Positions 1-10,900 of a DNA stretch of 64,000 nucleotides are shown here, one piece after another. Positions within the stretch are counted from its first letter, which is position 1. Every line of letters starts with the position of its first letter. The DNA is from Omphalotus guepiniiformis (Eukaryota; Basidiomycota; Agaricomycetes; Agaricales; Omphalotaceae). The notes beneath the pieces were generated by a model. The model saw nothing but the letters and a program-made list of their open reading frames with translations, did not search any database and was not told where the DNA came from. The position numbers and the translations under genes were made by a program. Location: assembly GCA_028554645.1 (NCBI GenBank), contig JAQOOI010000062.1, positions 248,001-312,000 on the forward strand, in the 5' to 3' direction.

Positions 1-796
1 ATGGAAACGGAAATGGAAGCACACACTAGGTACGCGTCACGGTGATGCATGGATGGGCAAAAACGTCTCTTAATGATGATAGTGTACAATGTAACGAAAT
101 ATCATTACTACTTATGCGATGGGTTTTCCTTGTGAATGGATGGATCATCACAGTATGGCTTGCCCTTGCTTGAAGATGCTTCAACAAAGTTTTTGACGGT
201 TGGGGAGTTGACGTCAACGCGTTAACGTTCATGGTCACATGGGCGTAGTAGGGAGAGCAACCGGCCCTAAAGTCAATGTTGGGCGGCTGACGTTTTCTTT
301 CAGTTCTAATAACCGTGGATAAAATCCCTATATTACTTCTCGCTTTTCCAAACAGAAACTGGTGTTCAGTATTTCGATTTCGAACCAGGATAATGATTAT
401 ACAAGGCTTCAAGTTCATTCGACAATTCCGAATGCTTCGCTTCGTTGTATCGTCAATCTAATCGGAGTTGGCAGCCTCACTCAGTGTTGAAAGCTAAATC
501 TTCAAGCTTGAAGACTTATCGATCGATATCCGCGAAACTCTCGAAAGATAACAGGATGCACGCATATCTCATGGACTACGCCGACACGCATGATGCGAAG
601 GTTACCGGTGAGTTGCTGAAAGGATCTGAGAAAGTTAGATTGCTCATTTTCGCTGTGCTAGACCGATGAATTTAATGCATTCATATTATCAAGAGCTACG
701 ATATTCAAGTACTCAATATAACAGGTTATGTCGATTAGGACTACAAACTATTTCTTTAATCACTTCCCAAGCAACGTTCTCGCTTTCCTTCTGGCC
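1..796. other. Intergenic, downstream of DAO copy 1
   Basis: I see no supportable gene here. From about base 430 onward the sequence resembles bases 4510-4770, for example a shared stretch reading ATGCTTCGCTTC and a shared GAAGACTTATC. It therefore forms the left end of the duplicated unit that carries the D-amino-acid oxidase genes. Confidence 0.6.
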
Positions 797-2140
797 TCAC
801 AATCTTGCGACAAAGCTGCCCTGTATCGCAACGTTACTACGCTTCCTGAAGCTCTCGTCTATTTCCATTGCCTTTGGTGGCAAACCCATCATTGCCTCCT
901 CAACCAACTTCGCTACATCCGCCGCACATCCAAATGAAAGCGACCACCCTGCACCTCCATGTCCATACGAGTGTACAATGCGACTATCCTCAGTCACAAC
1001 GTTCCCGTTCACCACAGCTACCCGAGGGCGCAGCTCCCGTTCTACTCGGACGTTCTGTCGACGGAAGGGCCTAAGGCCTTGTGCAAGAGGGTAATCCTCG
1101 TCCAATTTCGCGTTAACGAGATCCGGAATAAAGGCTTCGCAGCGCTTGCGCATCCGCTTTATGACAGGAGAGTCGAGTGTCAGATTAAGTTCGTGCTCAT
1201 GCTTCTCAGCGAAGCCGCCTAGTAGGAGAATATTGTCGTTCCGTGGCACGATGAAAACAATTTCTTCGCCGTTTTCGGCTTCTTCACGGTCGGTGCGGAA
1301 CGTACCAGCTGATATGGTCAATGCGTGGTCGATTTTTGGGAAAGATTTACCGTCGTTGATGACGCGAATGAGGCCTCCACGGATGGGATAGCACGAAGGA
1401 TCGTTTGCGAGCTCCGTGCCTGCGAAGCCCGTAGCATTGACGATGACGTCTGCGTTGTATTCGGCTCTGAGAGCGGTTTCCTGGTGAAACAGATCTCCGT
1501 GTATGGTGCGAGTAACGAAGGTCGCTCCTTTACTTGCGACGAGGGATTGTAGCCAGCCCATGGCTTTGTCGGTGTCAATGACAGGAGCAATATGTTCATA
1601 CGCGTCTACGGCGCCGTATGTGGGGTCAATAGAATTCTCTGCAATGATACGGGAATCGTGCCGGAACCCACGAACGCCACTCCTTTCGATCTCGCGCATT
1701 TTAGACAGATTCGTTTCGTCTCCTTCGACTGGGCAAGCGAAGAAGAAACTCGCGTAGCGCATGCGCACGCCGGAATTCCTGGATAGTTCCTCAGATACAG
1801 AGAGGGCGTCGAAGATATGGTACGACACCATACACCATGATTTAGAGTTGTGGAGGGATATGGCATCGGTGTGTTGACCGCAGACGGCTGGTGGGTACTC
1901 CCATAATGCGCCTGAGATTTGAGATGTCAAGCGTTGCTCTTTGCCGTAGGAGGCCCACTCTTTTGCGAGGACTGTAACGCGGTAGCCCTTGTCGAGTAGG
2001 ACCCATGCCGTCACAAGACCTATGACTCCACCTCCTATGATGAGGATGTTAGGTGAAGACGGAGTGGGGGCCTTCAGAGGGCTGGGTTTTGCGTTGAGAT
2101 CACGCCAGAAACAGAGTGTGTCACTCGGTGCGGTTCTCAT
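797..2140 (-). CDS. D-amino-acid oxidase, FAD-dependent (copy 1)
   Basis: This single-exon gene encodes 447 residues and belongs to the DAO family, which oxidatively deaminates D-amino acids to 2-oxo acids, ammonia and hydrogen peroxide. A Rossmann FAD-binding motif, GGGVIGL, sits near residue 36. The family's C-terminal signature is present as HSYGHGGAGWSLSFG near residue 390. The length is somewhat above the 340-390 residues usual for the family, because of an N-terminal extension of about 30 residues. The protein ends in -ARL, which fits the peroxisomal targeting consensus PTS1, and peroxisomal location is known for fungal DAOs. Substrate preference cannot be read from the sequence. A close paralogue, also intact, lies at 4773-6125 in the same orientation. 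The ATG chosen gives the only uninterrupted frame covering the Rossmann fold. Confidence 0.93.
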   Translation of the reverse strand: MRTAPSDTLCFWRDLNAKPSPLKAPTPSSPNILIIGGGVIGLVTAWVLLDKGYRVTVLAKEWASYGKEQRLTSQISGALWEYPPAVCGQHTDAISLHNSKSWCMVSYHIFDALSVSEELSRNSGVRMRYASFFFACPVEGDETNLSKMREIERSGVRGFRHDSRIIAENSIDPTYGAVDAYEHIAPVIDTDKAMGWLQSLVASKGATFVTRTIHGDLFHQETALRAEYNADVIVNATGFAGTELANDPSCYPIRGGLIRVINDGKSFPKIDHALTISAGTFRTDREEAENGEEIVFIVPRNDNILLLGGFAEKHEHELNLTLDSPVIKRMRKRCEAFIPDLVNAKLDEDYPLAQGLRPFRRQNVRVERELRPRVAVVNGNVVTEDSRIVHSYGHGGAGWSLSFGCAADVAKLVEEAMMGLPPKAMEIDESFRKRSNVAIQGSFVARL

Positions 2141-2263
2141 ACTGGTGTTCAGTGAAAAGGTCGAGTGTGGTGTTGGTACAGAGAGGTGTCGGTACAGAGA
2201 GAAGCTACGAGAGTAAGAGTTTGAATTGAAATTATGACTTGCTGATTCTAACTTGTTCTACAG

Positions 2264-2271
2264 TATTTATA
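2264..2271 (-). promoter_or_regulatory. TATA box of DAO copy 1
   Basis: The minus strand reads TATAAATA about 125 bases upstream of the start codon. The same motif in the same local context occurs upstream of DAO copy 2, so the core promoter was duplicated with the gene. Confidence 0.55.
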
Positions 2272-4772
2272 CTCTTTTGTGGAATCACGACGACTTGGTG
2301 CTTCCCACCGTTCTCTACTGGGTTATGTTGCTATCTACCAGGTGTACGTCCTGTACCCTATTCCGTGGATCCAGGGGATTTATTTCCTGCATGCCTAGAA
2401 CCTGTGTCTGCAAGTTCTGCTCACTTTCACGAGCGGCCGTGTGGGCAAATAGCTTGACCTTGACCCGTTGCAGACCGGTGATGGTGAACTTCGGAGGTTT
2501 CATCTTCATCTAGTGTGAGTGTATTTTTGGGGTCGCATGGGTCGCATGGTCTCTATGTACACCATCCCTGTCAGGATCGAATGCTGTTTCACTGCTGCGT
2601 CGTACGAAATCCGCTCAACACCTACGCCAATGCGAACCGGTGTGTGCCCGAGATTCATTGCACAAAGTGTCGCGAAACCAGGTGTATCATGCTCTCAGAG
2701 ATTGTGCCAGATTTACGATGGTTGTAATTGCCCTCGGCAGGCTTTGTGTTGCTCGTAGACGGGTGAATATCTGTGTCACACAAGTACTGTGATGTCCACT
2801 AGACGGATAACCCATGACAAAGTTGAATATCTTACGGTTAAGAACGGGTAAATGGGAAGCCATTTTGACAACAGGCACACCACCGGCGACTAAAAAATTA
2901 CAGATATGCGGATGTAGTTGAAACTTGGAGCTTGTACTTTCAGTAATGATTTCGGTATCACCAGGAATATCATGTTTCGGCAAGGAAGTTATATCTCAAC
3001 TACAATTTTGGGAAGGCCGACTCGGAAATCAAACTAAACATGAAGCCGGTGAACTACTAGGGTACCGGTCATCATCTTTCAACTACGGGTTGTCGTCGAA
3101 TTTGTTTGTCAGAAGGAACTGGGTGCGGGTATGCCTGGGTATGCACGTTCTTATGACCTATCATGGTATCATGGTGCCGCTGCAATAGCCAAAATAAGGA
3201 GTACAAATGCACTAGCAATGTATCATGTTTTCCGAGTCTGTCCGTTCGAGCTTTGCATGTGGTTCCGTGCATTGCAGTTCAATCCTCGAAGGAAGGTCTG
3301 CGTAATAATTCTAGAAAGAGGTGTATGGGTTGCGTATGCTCCCTAAGAAGCCGAAGCAGTGAAGTCGAGGATCAGGACCAAGAATTCAAGTTTAAACTTT
3401 AGATGTGTCGAAATTCTTAGCTTCTGGAGAAATTTAACGCGTTGATTTGAATACAAAAAAGAACCAAACATAACGGGCCACCGAAGCAATGGATATTGAC
3501 AACGATAGCCAAGCATCAGGAATTGTAGGAACAAGACGCAATGAATGGTGATTTGACGATGTTTAATCTTGCAATGCCGTCAGGTAGTGAAGGCAGATCC
3601 CAGGCGAGTTCTCTAGGTATTGGACTCGGTAGCTTGTTTGATCCGTTCATATAATGGATACTGAGAAGATTCAAGGATATTGGTGAAGGAATACGTGAAG
3701 TGTCAAGGACTGTAGTGGTTTTGAGGGGCGGCATTGACATGCCGGCCCTAAATCAGCCTCGGGCCGTTCTACAGTAACCCGCATATACAGAAGCGGTGTT
3801 TCTGTCTAGGGACCGTATTGTAATACACTTCCTTCCTTCCTTCCTTCCTCCTACTCGAAATTCCATTCAATTCGCATCCTAGTCAAGCAATCCTCTTTGT
3901 CCGCTACCACTTTCGCCTCGAGATCTTGCGACTTCCGGGAAGTAGGATTGCTGAACATGTACTGCCAAAACTGTCGGGACAGACGCTGACAATTAGCGCA
4001 TGTTCAATCAAGGATCGAAGCCTTGAAGCAGGTCGTATGTCACTGTGAGAGCCAATTACATGGTTCTCTTATGTGTAGCCGCTCTTCTGATATAGGACCC
4101 TCTTTAGATCAGGTGGCGTGTATAAAAAATGACCAGAAGATGGCTTGCTTCAAAGGCTCGGTTGTTCAACTACAAGTACATCAACTTCCCCGCCTACTGC
4201 CTAATGCTCTACCGATCTACCAAAAAGGTTTGATTGCGCGGTTATAATCGTGGCAGAGTGATTGGATTCTCCGCATCATAAGCTGCACGCAATGCAAGTC
4301 TCTCCTGCTTATGTCGGATAAGCCCGAGGAACTAAAGCCCGCCCTCAGGCGCAACCGCACTTCTGCGCCGGATTTTGAACTGCTCGGACGTAGGATCGTA
4401 TAAAAATGTATCACCTTGGTCATCCCGAAGTTTACAACCGTCTCAAATAACGTCCTGGACGAGATTACTGGTACTACGAAGCCGCGGTTAAATAATGATC
4501 ACAAAGCTGTTGTTCCAAATGCTTCGCTTCATTGGCACTTCATTGTATGGGTCATTCCATTCAAAGATGGCAGCAATCAGTATTTCGAGGCTAAGTGGTG
4601 AAACTATGAAGACTTATCCGCGGAAACCTTCGAGAGATAACAGGGTGCCACGCAATTTTTAACGGTGAGCTCCAATTGCTGAAACTATCCTAAAACGTTG
4701 CTCATGTCGTGTCCCCTAGATTTACAAACTATCTTTTTAATCCCAAGCACCATTCGCTCTATCCTCCTAGCC
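2272..4772. other. Intergenic between DAO copies, mostly duplicated sequence
   Basis: No gene is supported. Bases 2500-3400 resemble parts of 6400-7700: both contain a GGGTCGCATGGG motif, a TTCACTGCTGCG stretch and a CCCATGACAAAG stretch. A short CTTC microsatellite lies near 3829-3850. The rest shows only scattered short open frames. Confidence 0.5.
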
Positions 4773-6125
4773 TCACAATCTTGTGGCAATGCCGTTCTGC
4801 TTCCTGGTGTCACTACGCTTCCTGAAGCTCTCATCCACCTCTAGCGCCTTTGGTGGCACACCCATCATTACCTGCTCAATCAACTTCGCTACATCCGCCG
4901 CACATCCAAACGAAAGCGACCACCCCGCACCCCCATGTCCATACGAGTGTACAATACGGCTGTCCTCAGTGACAATTCTCCCGTTCACGACAGCTTCCCG
5001 AGTGCGCAGCTCCCTTTCTACTCGGACGTTCTGTCGACGGAAGGGCCTAAGGCCTTGTGCAAGAGGGTAATCCTCGTCTATTTTTGCATTCACAAGATCC
5101 GGAATGAAAGCCTCACAACGCTTGCGCATCCGCTTTATGACAGGAGAGTCGAGTGTCAGATTAAGCTCGTGCTGCTGCGGCTGAACGAAGCCGCCTAGTA
5201 GGAGAATATTGTCGTTCCGTGGCACAATGAACACGATTTCTCCATCATTTTTGGCTTCTTCACTGTCAGGGCGGAATGTACCAGATGATATAGTCAAGGC
5301 GCGGTCAATTTTCGGGAAGGATTTACCGTCGTTGATGACGCGGATGAGGCCTCCACGGATGGGATAGCACGAAGGATCGCCTGCGAGCTCCGTGCCCGCG
5401 AGCCCCGTAGCGTTTACGATGGCGTCCACGTTGTATTTGGCTCTGAGTATGGTTTCCTGGTGGAACAGATCACCATGTATGGTGCGAGTAACGAATGTCG
5501 CTCCTTTACTTGCTACGAGGGACTTGAGCCAGTCCATGGCTCTGTCGGTGTCAATGACAGGAGCAAGATGTTCATATGCATCTACAGCGCCGTACCCGGG
5601 GTCAATGGGAATCTCTGCGATGATATGGGAATCGTGCCGGAACCCGCGAACGCCACTCCTTTCGAGCTCGCGCATTTTAGACAAATGCTTCTCGTCTCCT
5701 TCGACAGGGCAAGGGAAGAAGAAGTTCGCGTAGCGCATGCGCACGCCGGACTTTCTGGATAGTTCCTCAGATACAGTGAGAGCGTCGTAGATGTGGTACG
5801 ACACCATAGACCATACTTTCGAGTGCTGGAGGGAAATTGCGTCAGTGTGTTGACCGCAGACGGCTGGTGGGTACTCCCACAATGCGCCTGCAATCTGAGA
5901 TGTCAGGCGTTGCTCCTTGCCGTAGGAAGCCCACTCTTTCGCTAGGATCGTAACCCGGTAGCCCTTGTCGAGTAGGACCCATGCCGTCACAAGGCCAATG
6001 ACTCCACCTCCTACGATGAGGACGTTAGGTGAAGATGCAGTGGGGGCCTTCAGAGGGCTGGGGTTTGGGTTGAGATCCCGCCAGAAACAGAGTGTATTCC
6101 TCGATGCAAATCTCATACTGTTCAT
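4773..6125 (-). CDS. D-amino-acid oxidase, FAD-dependent (copy 2)
   Basis: This intact single-exon paralogue of the gene at 797-2140 encodes 450 residues. It has the same GGGVIGL FAD-binding motif and the same C-terminal HSYGHGGAGWS signature, so the same oxidative deamination of D-amino acids is expected. The two proteins are nearly identical over most of their length and differ mainly at both ends. Copy 2 ends in -TRL rather than -ARL, a weaker match to the PTS1 consensus, so its peroxisomal import may be reduced. This localisation difference is inference. The start MNSMRF is an ATG; a second ATG at the fourth codon would align better with copy 1 (MRTAPS). Confidence 0.93.
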   Translation of the reverse strand: MNSMRFASRNTLCFWRDLNPNPSPLKAPTASSPNVLIVGGGVIGLVTAWVLLDKGYRVTILAKEWASYGKEQRLTSQIAGALWEYPPAVCGQHTDAISLQHSKVWSMVSYHIYDALTVSEELSRKSGVRMRYANFFFPCPVEGDEKHLSKMRELERSGVRGFRHDSHIIAEIPIDPGYGAVDAYEHLAPVIDTDRAMDWLKSLVASKGATFVTRTIHGDLFHQETILRAKYNVDAIVNATGLAGTELAGDPSCYPIRGGLIRVINDGKSFPKIDRALTISSGTFRPDSEEAKNDGEIVFIVPRNDNILLLGGFVQPQQHELNLTLDSPVIKRMRKRCEAFIPDLVNAKIDEDYPLAQGLRPFRRQNVRVERELRTREAVVNGRIVTEDSRIVHSYGHGGAGWSLSFGCAADVAKLIEQVMMGVPPKALEVDESFRKRSDTRKQNGIATRL

Positions 6126-6224
6126 CGGGTAAAAAACAAATCGAGTGTGATGTGGGCAGAGAGGCTAGGAGGGTAAGAGTTTGACTCGAAGCTATGACTT
6201 GCTGAATTCTAACTTACTCTACAG

Positions 6225-6232
6225 TATTTATA
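6225..6232 (-). promoter_or_regulatory. TATA box of DAO copy 2
   Basis: The minus strand reads TATAAATA about 100 bases upstream of the start codon, in a context that matches the element upstream of copy 1. Confidence 0.55.
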
Positions 6233-6539
6233 CTCTTTTCTCGAACTACGGCGACTTTCTGGAGGAAGTCCTTCCCGCCGTGTTCATTCAACAGTACATG
6301 TAAGTCCGTGTCTAGAACTGGGATTGATATTTGGAGTTGATATTTTGCCGCCTACCGAGCATGATGGATAGCTTGAGCCATTGCTACCAAACCCAATTCT
6401 TGTGAGTGTATGGGTCGCATGGGTTACACGACTCTAAATCCACCATTCTTGTCGAGAAAGTTTGATGTGTAACTGTTACATAGATGATGTTCACTGCTGC
6501 GCGATCAAATTGGATCGCACGCAGATGCATCGACATCCA

Positions 6540-6960
6540 ATTGAGGTGCAGGGTCGGGTCGGATCGAGCTTGAGAGGGCTCGCAACACTTTGGAGCCCGA
6601 GCCTTGAGCTTGAGCGCTTGAACCCAAAGCCCAGGACTTGAAGCAGCCTCGGACTCCGGCTCAGGCACTGGGCTTATACAACTAAATATCATTCAAATTC
6701 TTCTGAGTTAGTTATATCTATCTTTTTTTAATCAGATAATTGAAACTGACAACCAACATATATACTATGAAGATCATCTTAGGCACAGTCACAAACTGGT
6801 CATAACGCCAGTATGACTTTAGGCGCAATGACACACATCAGGAAAGCCTGATGTTGTTTCCAGATATTACCCTGCCCAACCGGTCTGAGCCCTGGGCTTG
6901 ACCCTCGGGCTTTCCCAATCCCAAGCCCGAGCCCTCTGCCGTTTAGTCAAAATCCGATTC
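6540..6960. repeat. GC-rich ended block inserted in duplication unit 2
   Basis: Both ends of this block carry repeated words of the GAGCCCGAGC / GCTCGGGCTTGG kind in opposite orientation. They flank an A+T-rich core containing runs such as TCTTTTTTTAATC. It has no counterpart in duplication unit 1. This resembles a short non-autonomous transposable element, but I could not define exact ends or a target-site duplication. Confidence 0.35.
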
Positions 6961-7910
6961 AGAATCAGTGACTATTGGAAGGGACCCGCGAAAATGGAGG
7001 AAGACAGAGGTGTCATGTACGTTGCCATTTAATTGCTTATATGCGCTAATATCACTCTGCCAGGCTAACTTGCCTTCCTCACATGCACTCTTTTTGACAC
7101 ATCAATCAACATTTCTTAAGGAACTACATCAGTATCACCACTGGCGGCGAAAAACTCATTACAGATTCTGAACGCCTACACAACGCGACCTATCCTGTTG
7201 AATAGGTTTTTGCGTTTCGTGGTTTCTGACCGGGCCTCGGTAGGCTCTATGTCGCTTTGCAGACGGATGATCTCCGTCAAAACTCATTACCATGTCATGG
7301 TCGTCGTCCGCGCAATATTTCTGGACTGATGGTCTATGTCACACATACACCGCAACATTTATTGGACGGGTAATGCCCATGACAAAGATCAATGCCTCAT
7401 GGTGAAGAACGTGTACATAGGAACCCGCGACCGGGAAGCCAACTTGACAAGAGGGTTACCAGCTGGACAATGATTCAAGTGCGTGCTGCAGTATGTACGT
7501 TCTTAAGCCCATGGTATAGTGCTGTTCCAACAGACAAAAGATGGAGCACAAATGATGCATCACTAGCAATGCACCATGATTTCTTACCGCTCGAGCTTTG
7601 TACGGTAATCTGCATGTTTGCATCATATACTGATAAGAACTCTAGAAAGAGCTGTATGAGTTGTAAATGCTCGCTCTTCTGGTTATTCAAATTGAAAGGT
7701 GTACAAAATTGATCAGAAAGCGTTAGAACATCTGCTTCCTGAAAGAAGAAAAGGCTCATCGTCCGAGTCATTGTTGAGCTACTCAAATAGAACAAAGATG
7801 CAGAGAAGGTACTGCAAAATCATAAAGAGCTAAATCCTATCATTATAGATTCTATACACTACAAATCGTGAAAATTGCAAGACCAAGTGATAAATCGTGA
7901 AGAAAACTCT
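6961..7910. other. Intergenic, degraded duplicate flank
   Basis: No gene is supported. Bases 7260-7720 match the 5' flank of DAO copy 1 (about 2740-3380), with many substitutions. Confidence 0.5.
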
Positions 7911-10900
7911 TTACACCTTAGCATGCGAACTATCAAACTTATCCCTCCAATCTGTAAACCCTCTCAACTGAACCTCTCCACACAATCTCTTGACAATCTG
8001 ATGAAGCTCATCCAACGACTAAGGAGGTTTGGTCAGTTATTACCATTTCGCAAATTAGAAACTGCCCACCTCTAAAAGCTGGAACACCGCAACAACACCC
8101 CCCGCATAATACATATAATTTACTGAGGAAACTCTTTCGTACGTGATATCCTCAAATGTCAAATGGCCATGGTGATGACTATGGCTATGATGGTGGTAAA
8201 ATAGGCGCCCAATGAGGCTTTGAGGAAGAACTTGGTGGAGGGGTTCTGCAGTGCGTAGGGATTGGGAGACAAGGGAGAATACCGTCATCACTTCCGTTAT
8301 CTATGCAGCCATGCGTGCAGGGGTAAAGATACGAGACTTAGAAATGAGGTGGAAACGGCGGTATATAACTCACGAAATTGGGATTCAGAACTCGTGTGCT
8401 ATGAAGGAATTTGATTCTCCATTCATCGTCCAGGTGCGACAGAGCTGACCCCAGCTAAATAACCCACAGGAATTTTGTGCATATTCAGAAGAAACCCATG
8501 GTGCGAGTAGGGAGCAACACACCTGCGCCAAAGCAGACACCATCTCAGACTGTACGTCCACGAGTCTGCCGTACTCTTCTGCAGGCCACTTGCCTCTAAT
8601 ACTCCCCTCCCACTTCGCAATTCCGGTTAATGCTCGTAGCGCGACGATCTCATCTGCGACGCTGAGTAGCCGCACTCGGAATTCATCCAACCACGTCGGC
8701 GTCGATCGGCTTCCGTCCTTCTCCTTAGTACGAATATGCGGGTCCTCCGAGGTCATCAAATCCTCCTTTGATATCCACGAAGATATCAAGAACCCATACA
8801 AGTCAGAAATGTGTGCGATAGATGACGCGTTGCGGTATCGTACGGCTTTACGACCTGATGTTGGAGGTAGCATCATCATTATGAAGGATGCGGCGGAGCC
8901 TGCAGGATCTATTGTTGAGAGACCAAGAAGGAAGTGAAGAAAGTTAAGCCTGACCAATAACAACAAGCGTGAACCTCCTCCACGCCACAGACCAACCAAT
9001 ACCTACCCGTGTAACAGAACTCAGTCAGCAACGGCACCACGCTGAACGCTCGAAGCACGCACCAGGACTAGCAAACTGAGCAACGTGCCCATCAACCCAT
9101 GAATACCCAACAACCAATGCGAACGTAGCCTTTAAAAAGCCCCGAACTGTACGTCAGACTCCTATTGCCGACTTCTCGAACACCATAAGAAACTCACGCA
9201 AGTCAATATGATCCCGGCAGCATACTGCTGTGGCACGAATAGCCTGACAAAGATAAGTGGAAGTATCCCAAGACCAGTGGCTGCAGCCGCGCCATAAGGG
9301 TTTCCAATCCCGTGTCCGTTGCCTAGTAAAACAGTTGTATGTTGATCAGAAATCATAGAAAAAGAGAAGTAAAACGAAACGAAAGAACATGAAGGTAGAG
9401 TGGAGAATAAAAGAAAGGACCGAGAGTGGTGACAGCAAAGATAGCTCAAAGACTGACCCATATACCAGGACACAAGTCCAAGGACCAGCCCAACAAACGT
9501 GCCCACCAGCCTCGTAATCAAATTGAATATCTGATCGGCAGCATAGATGTTCAGCGTCGTTTGAGCCATAATGAGCGCCCTAATCGGATTGCGTCAGTAC
9601 AACAGCCCAATGAAAAGCCAAAGGAAAAAGAGGAAGGTACACGAAAAGGATCGAGGAGAAGTAAGGGAAACAGTGCACGAGGAGAGCGAGTCACTCACCA
9701 AACACCTTTCTCTTCATAATAGAAAACTAAATGCAATCTTCAGCATACATCTACCACTGAAATAGAGCAAAAACCGCTCACACGCAGTCCTTCGGACAAC
9801 GGAAGGCAACCAAAGCGCAATCGTGATGAAAACATATTTAAACGCGAACTAAGAGCGAAAAGAATAGTCAGCATCGAGTACCACGCCCGGCCTAGAAAAA
9901 TCCCGCTCACGATAGCCTCAGGTGTTTTAGTCCACCTGTACACTTCATGAACGCTGTTCATCACCCTCTGGAATGTATTCGTCGGCGGGCGGCTATCAGG
10001 GTCGAGATCTGTATTGTAATAATATCAGCGGCCCATCCGAAACAATGGTATCGAGACATACGAAAGTCATCATCTCTTTCTTCCTTTCCTTTCCCATGCC
10101 CTTTATCCCCACTACCTCCATCCCTTCCCCTCGCATCCTCTCCCAAAATACCTCCTTCATCCTCCCAAGCCCCGTCTCTCTGCCCAGATCCCATACCTTC
10201 CACCCCACCCCGCCCCGCACCCAAAGCGACGAGCTTCTTCCACGCCTTTCTTATCTCTGTGGGCGCCCAAAGCCTCCTCTGCCTCCGCTTACTCTGCGTT
10301 GCGCGTACGTGTTCCAACAGATTCAAAATTGACGAAGAGACGCCCAAAATGTTAATGATGAATACGTTTGCGATAAAAAGCGTACGAAGCGGAGCCTGAA
10401 GTGGTTGAACTCTGTCTTCCCCGTCCCCATTGGTTTTAGTCTCATTTCCGTGTTCGCTTTCCGCCGTGCTGTTTAGCAAAGGCAAAAACATCTCCACGAC
10501 CTTCCCCCTCCCCACAGACAGATATTCTTCCCTAGCCTTCGTCAGGCTCTCAAAAGCCTCATCAAGCTTCTTTAAATCCCACTCTGCTCCTCCTTCTTGC
10601 CCTTTCTCTCTCTTCCACCACAGACCCCACCTGTTCTGATTGACCTCTGTTAACACCTCCCTGACACACCCCAACCCACCCACACACGCCGCCCTCAGCT
10701 CCTTTGTTGAATCCTCAAGCACCGGTAACACATCCATGACACGCACACCGTACTTTAATTCAAGCGCACTGTTGATCGTGGACAGGTGTGTGAGAAGGTA
10801 CGTGTCGTTCGTCTGGCGTTGCACGGTGGAAGTGCTGGTGGATGCGAAGGTCGTCGTGGTAGCTCGTGGTCCTCGTGCATCTCGATGCCGTGATGGAGTA

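Larger units (their letters stand above)
430..3400. repeat. Segmental duplication, unit 1
   Basis: This is the left copy of a direct tandem duplication containing DAO copy 1 with its flanks. The partner is roughly 4510-7720. The edges are approximate, judged from short matching words on both sides of the gene: the 3' flank at about 430-790 versus 4510-4770, and the 5' flank at 2500-3400 versus 6400-7700. Confidence 0.7.
4510..7720. repeat. Segmental duplication, unit 2
   Basis: This is the right copy of the duplication, containing DAO copy 2. Compared with unit 1 it seems to hold an extra block at about 6540-6960, rich in repeated GAGCCCGAGC-like words. The DAO coding parts remain highly similar, while the non-coding flanks have diverged much more. 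Confidence 0.7.

Noticed and set aside
1325..1757. Plus-strand frames opposite the D-amino-acid oxidase genes
   Set aside because: They are antisense shadows of highly coding minus-strand sequence, repeated in the same way at 5392-5762.
4180..4230. A minus-strand tRNA-like D-arm word (GGTAGATCGGTAGAGC)
   Set aside because: No matching T arm or acceptor stem could be folded.
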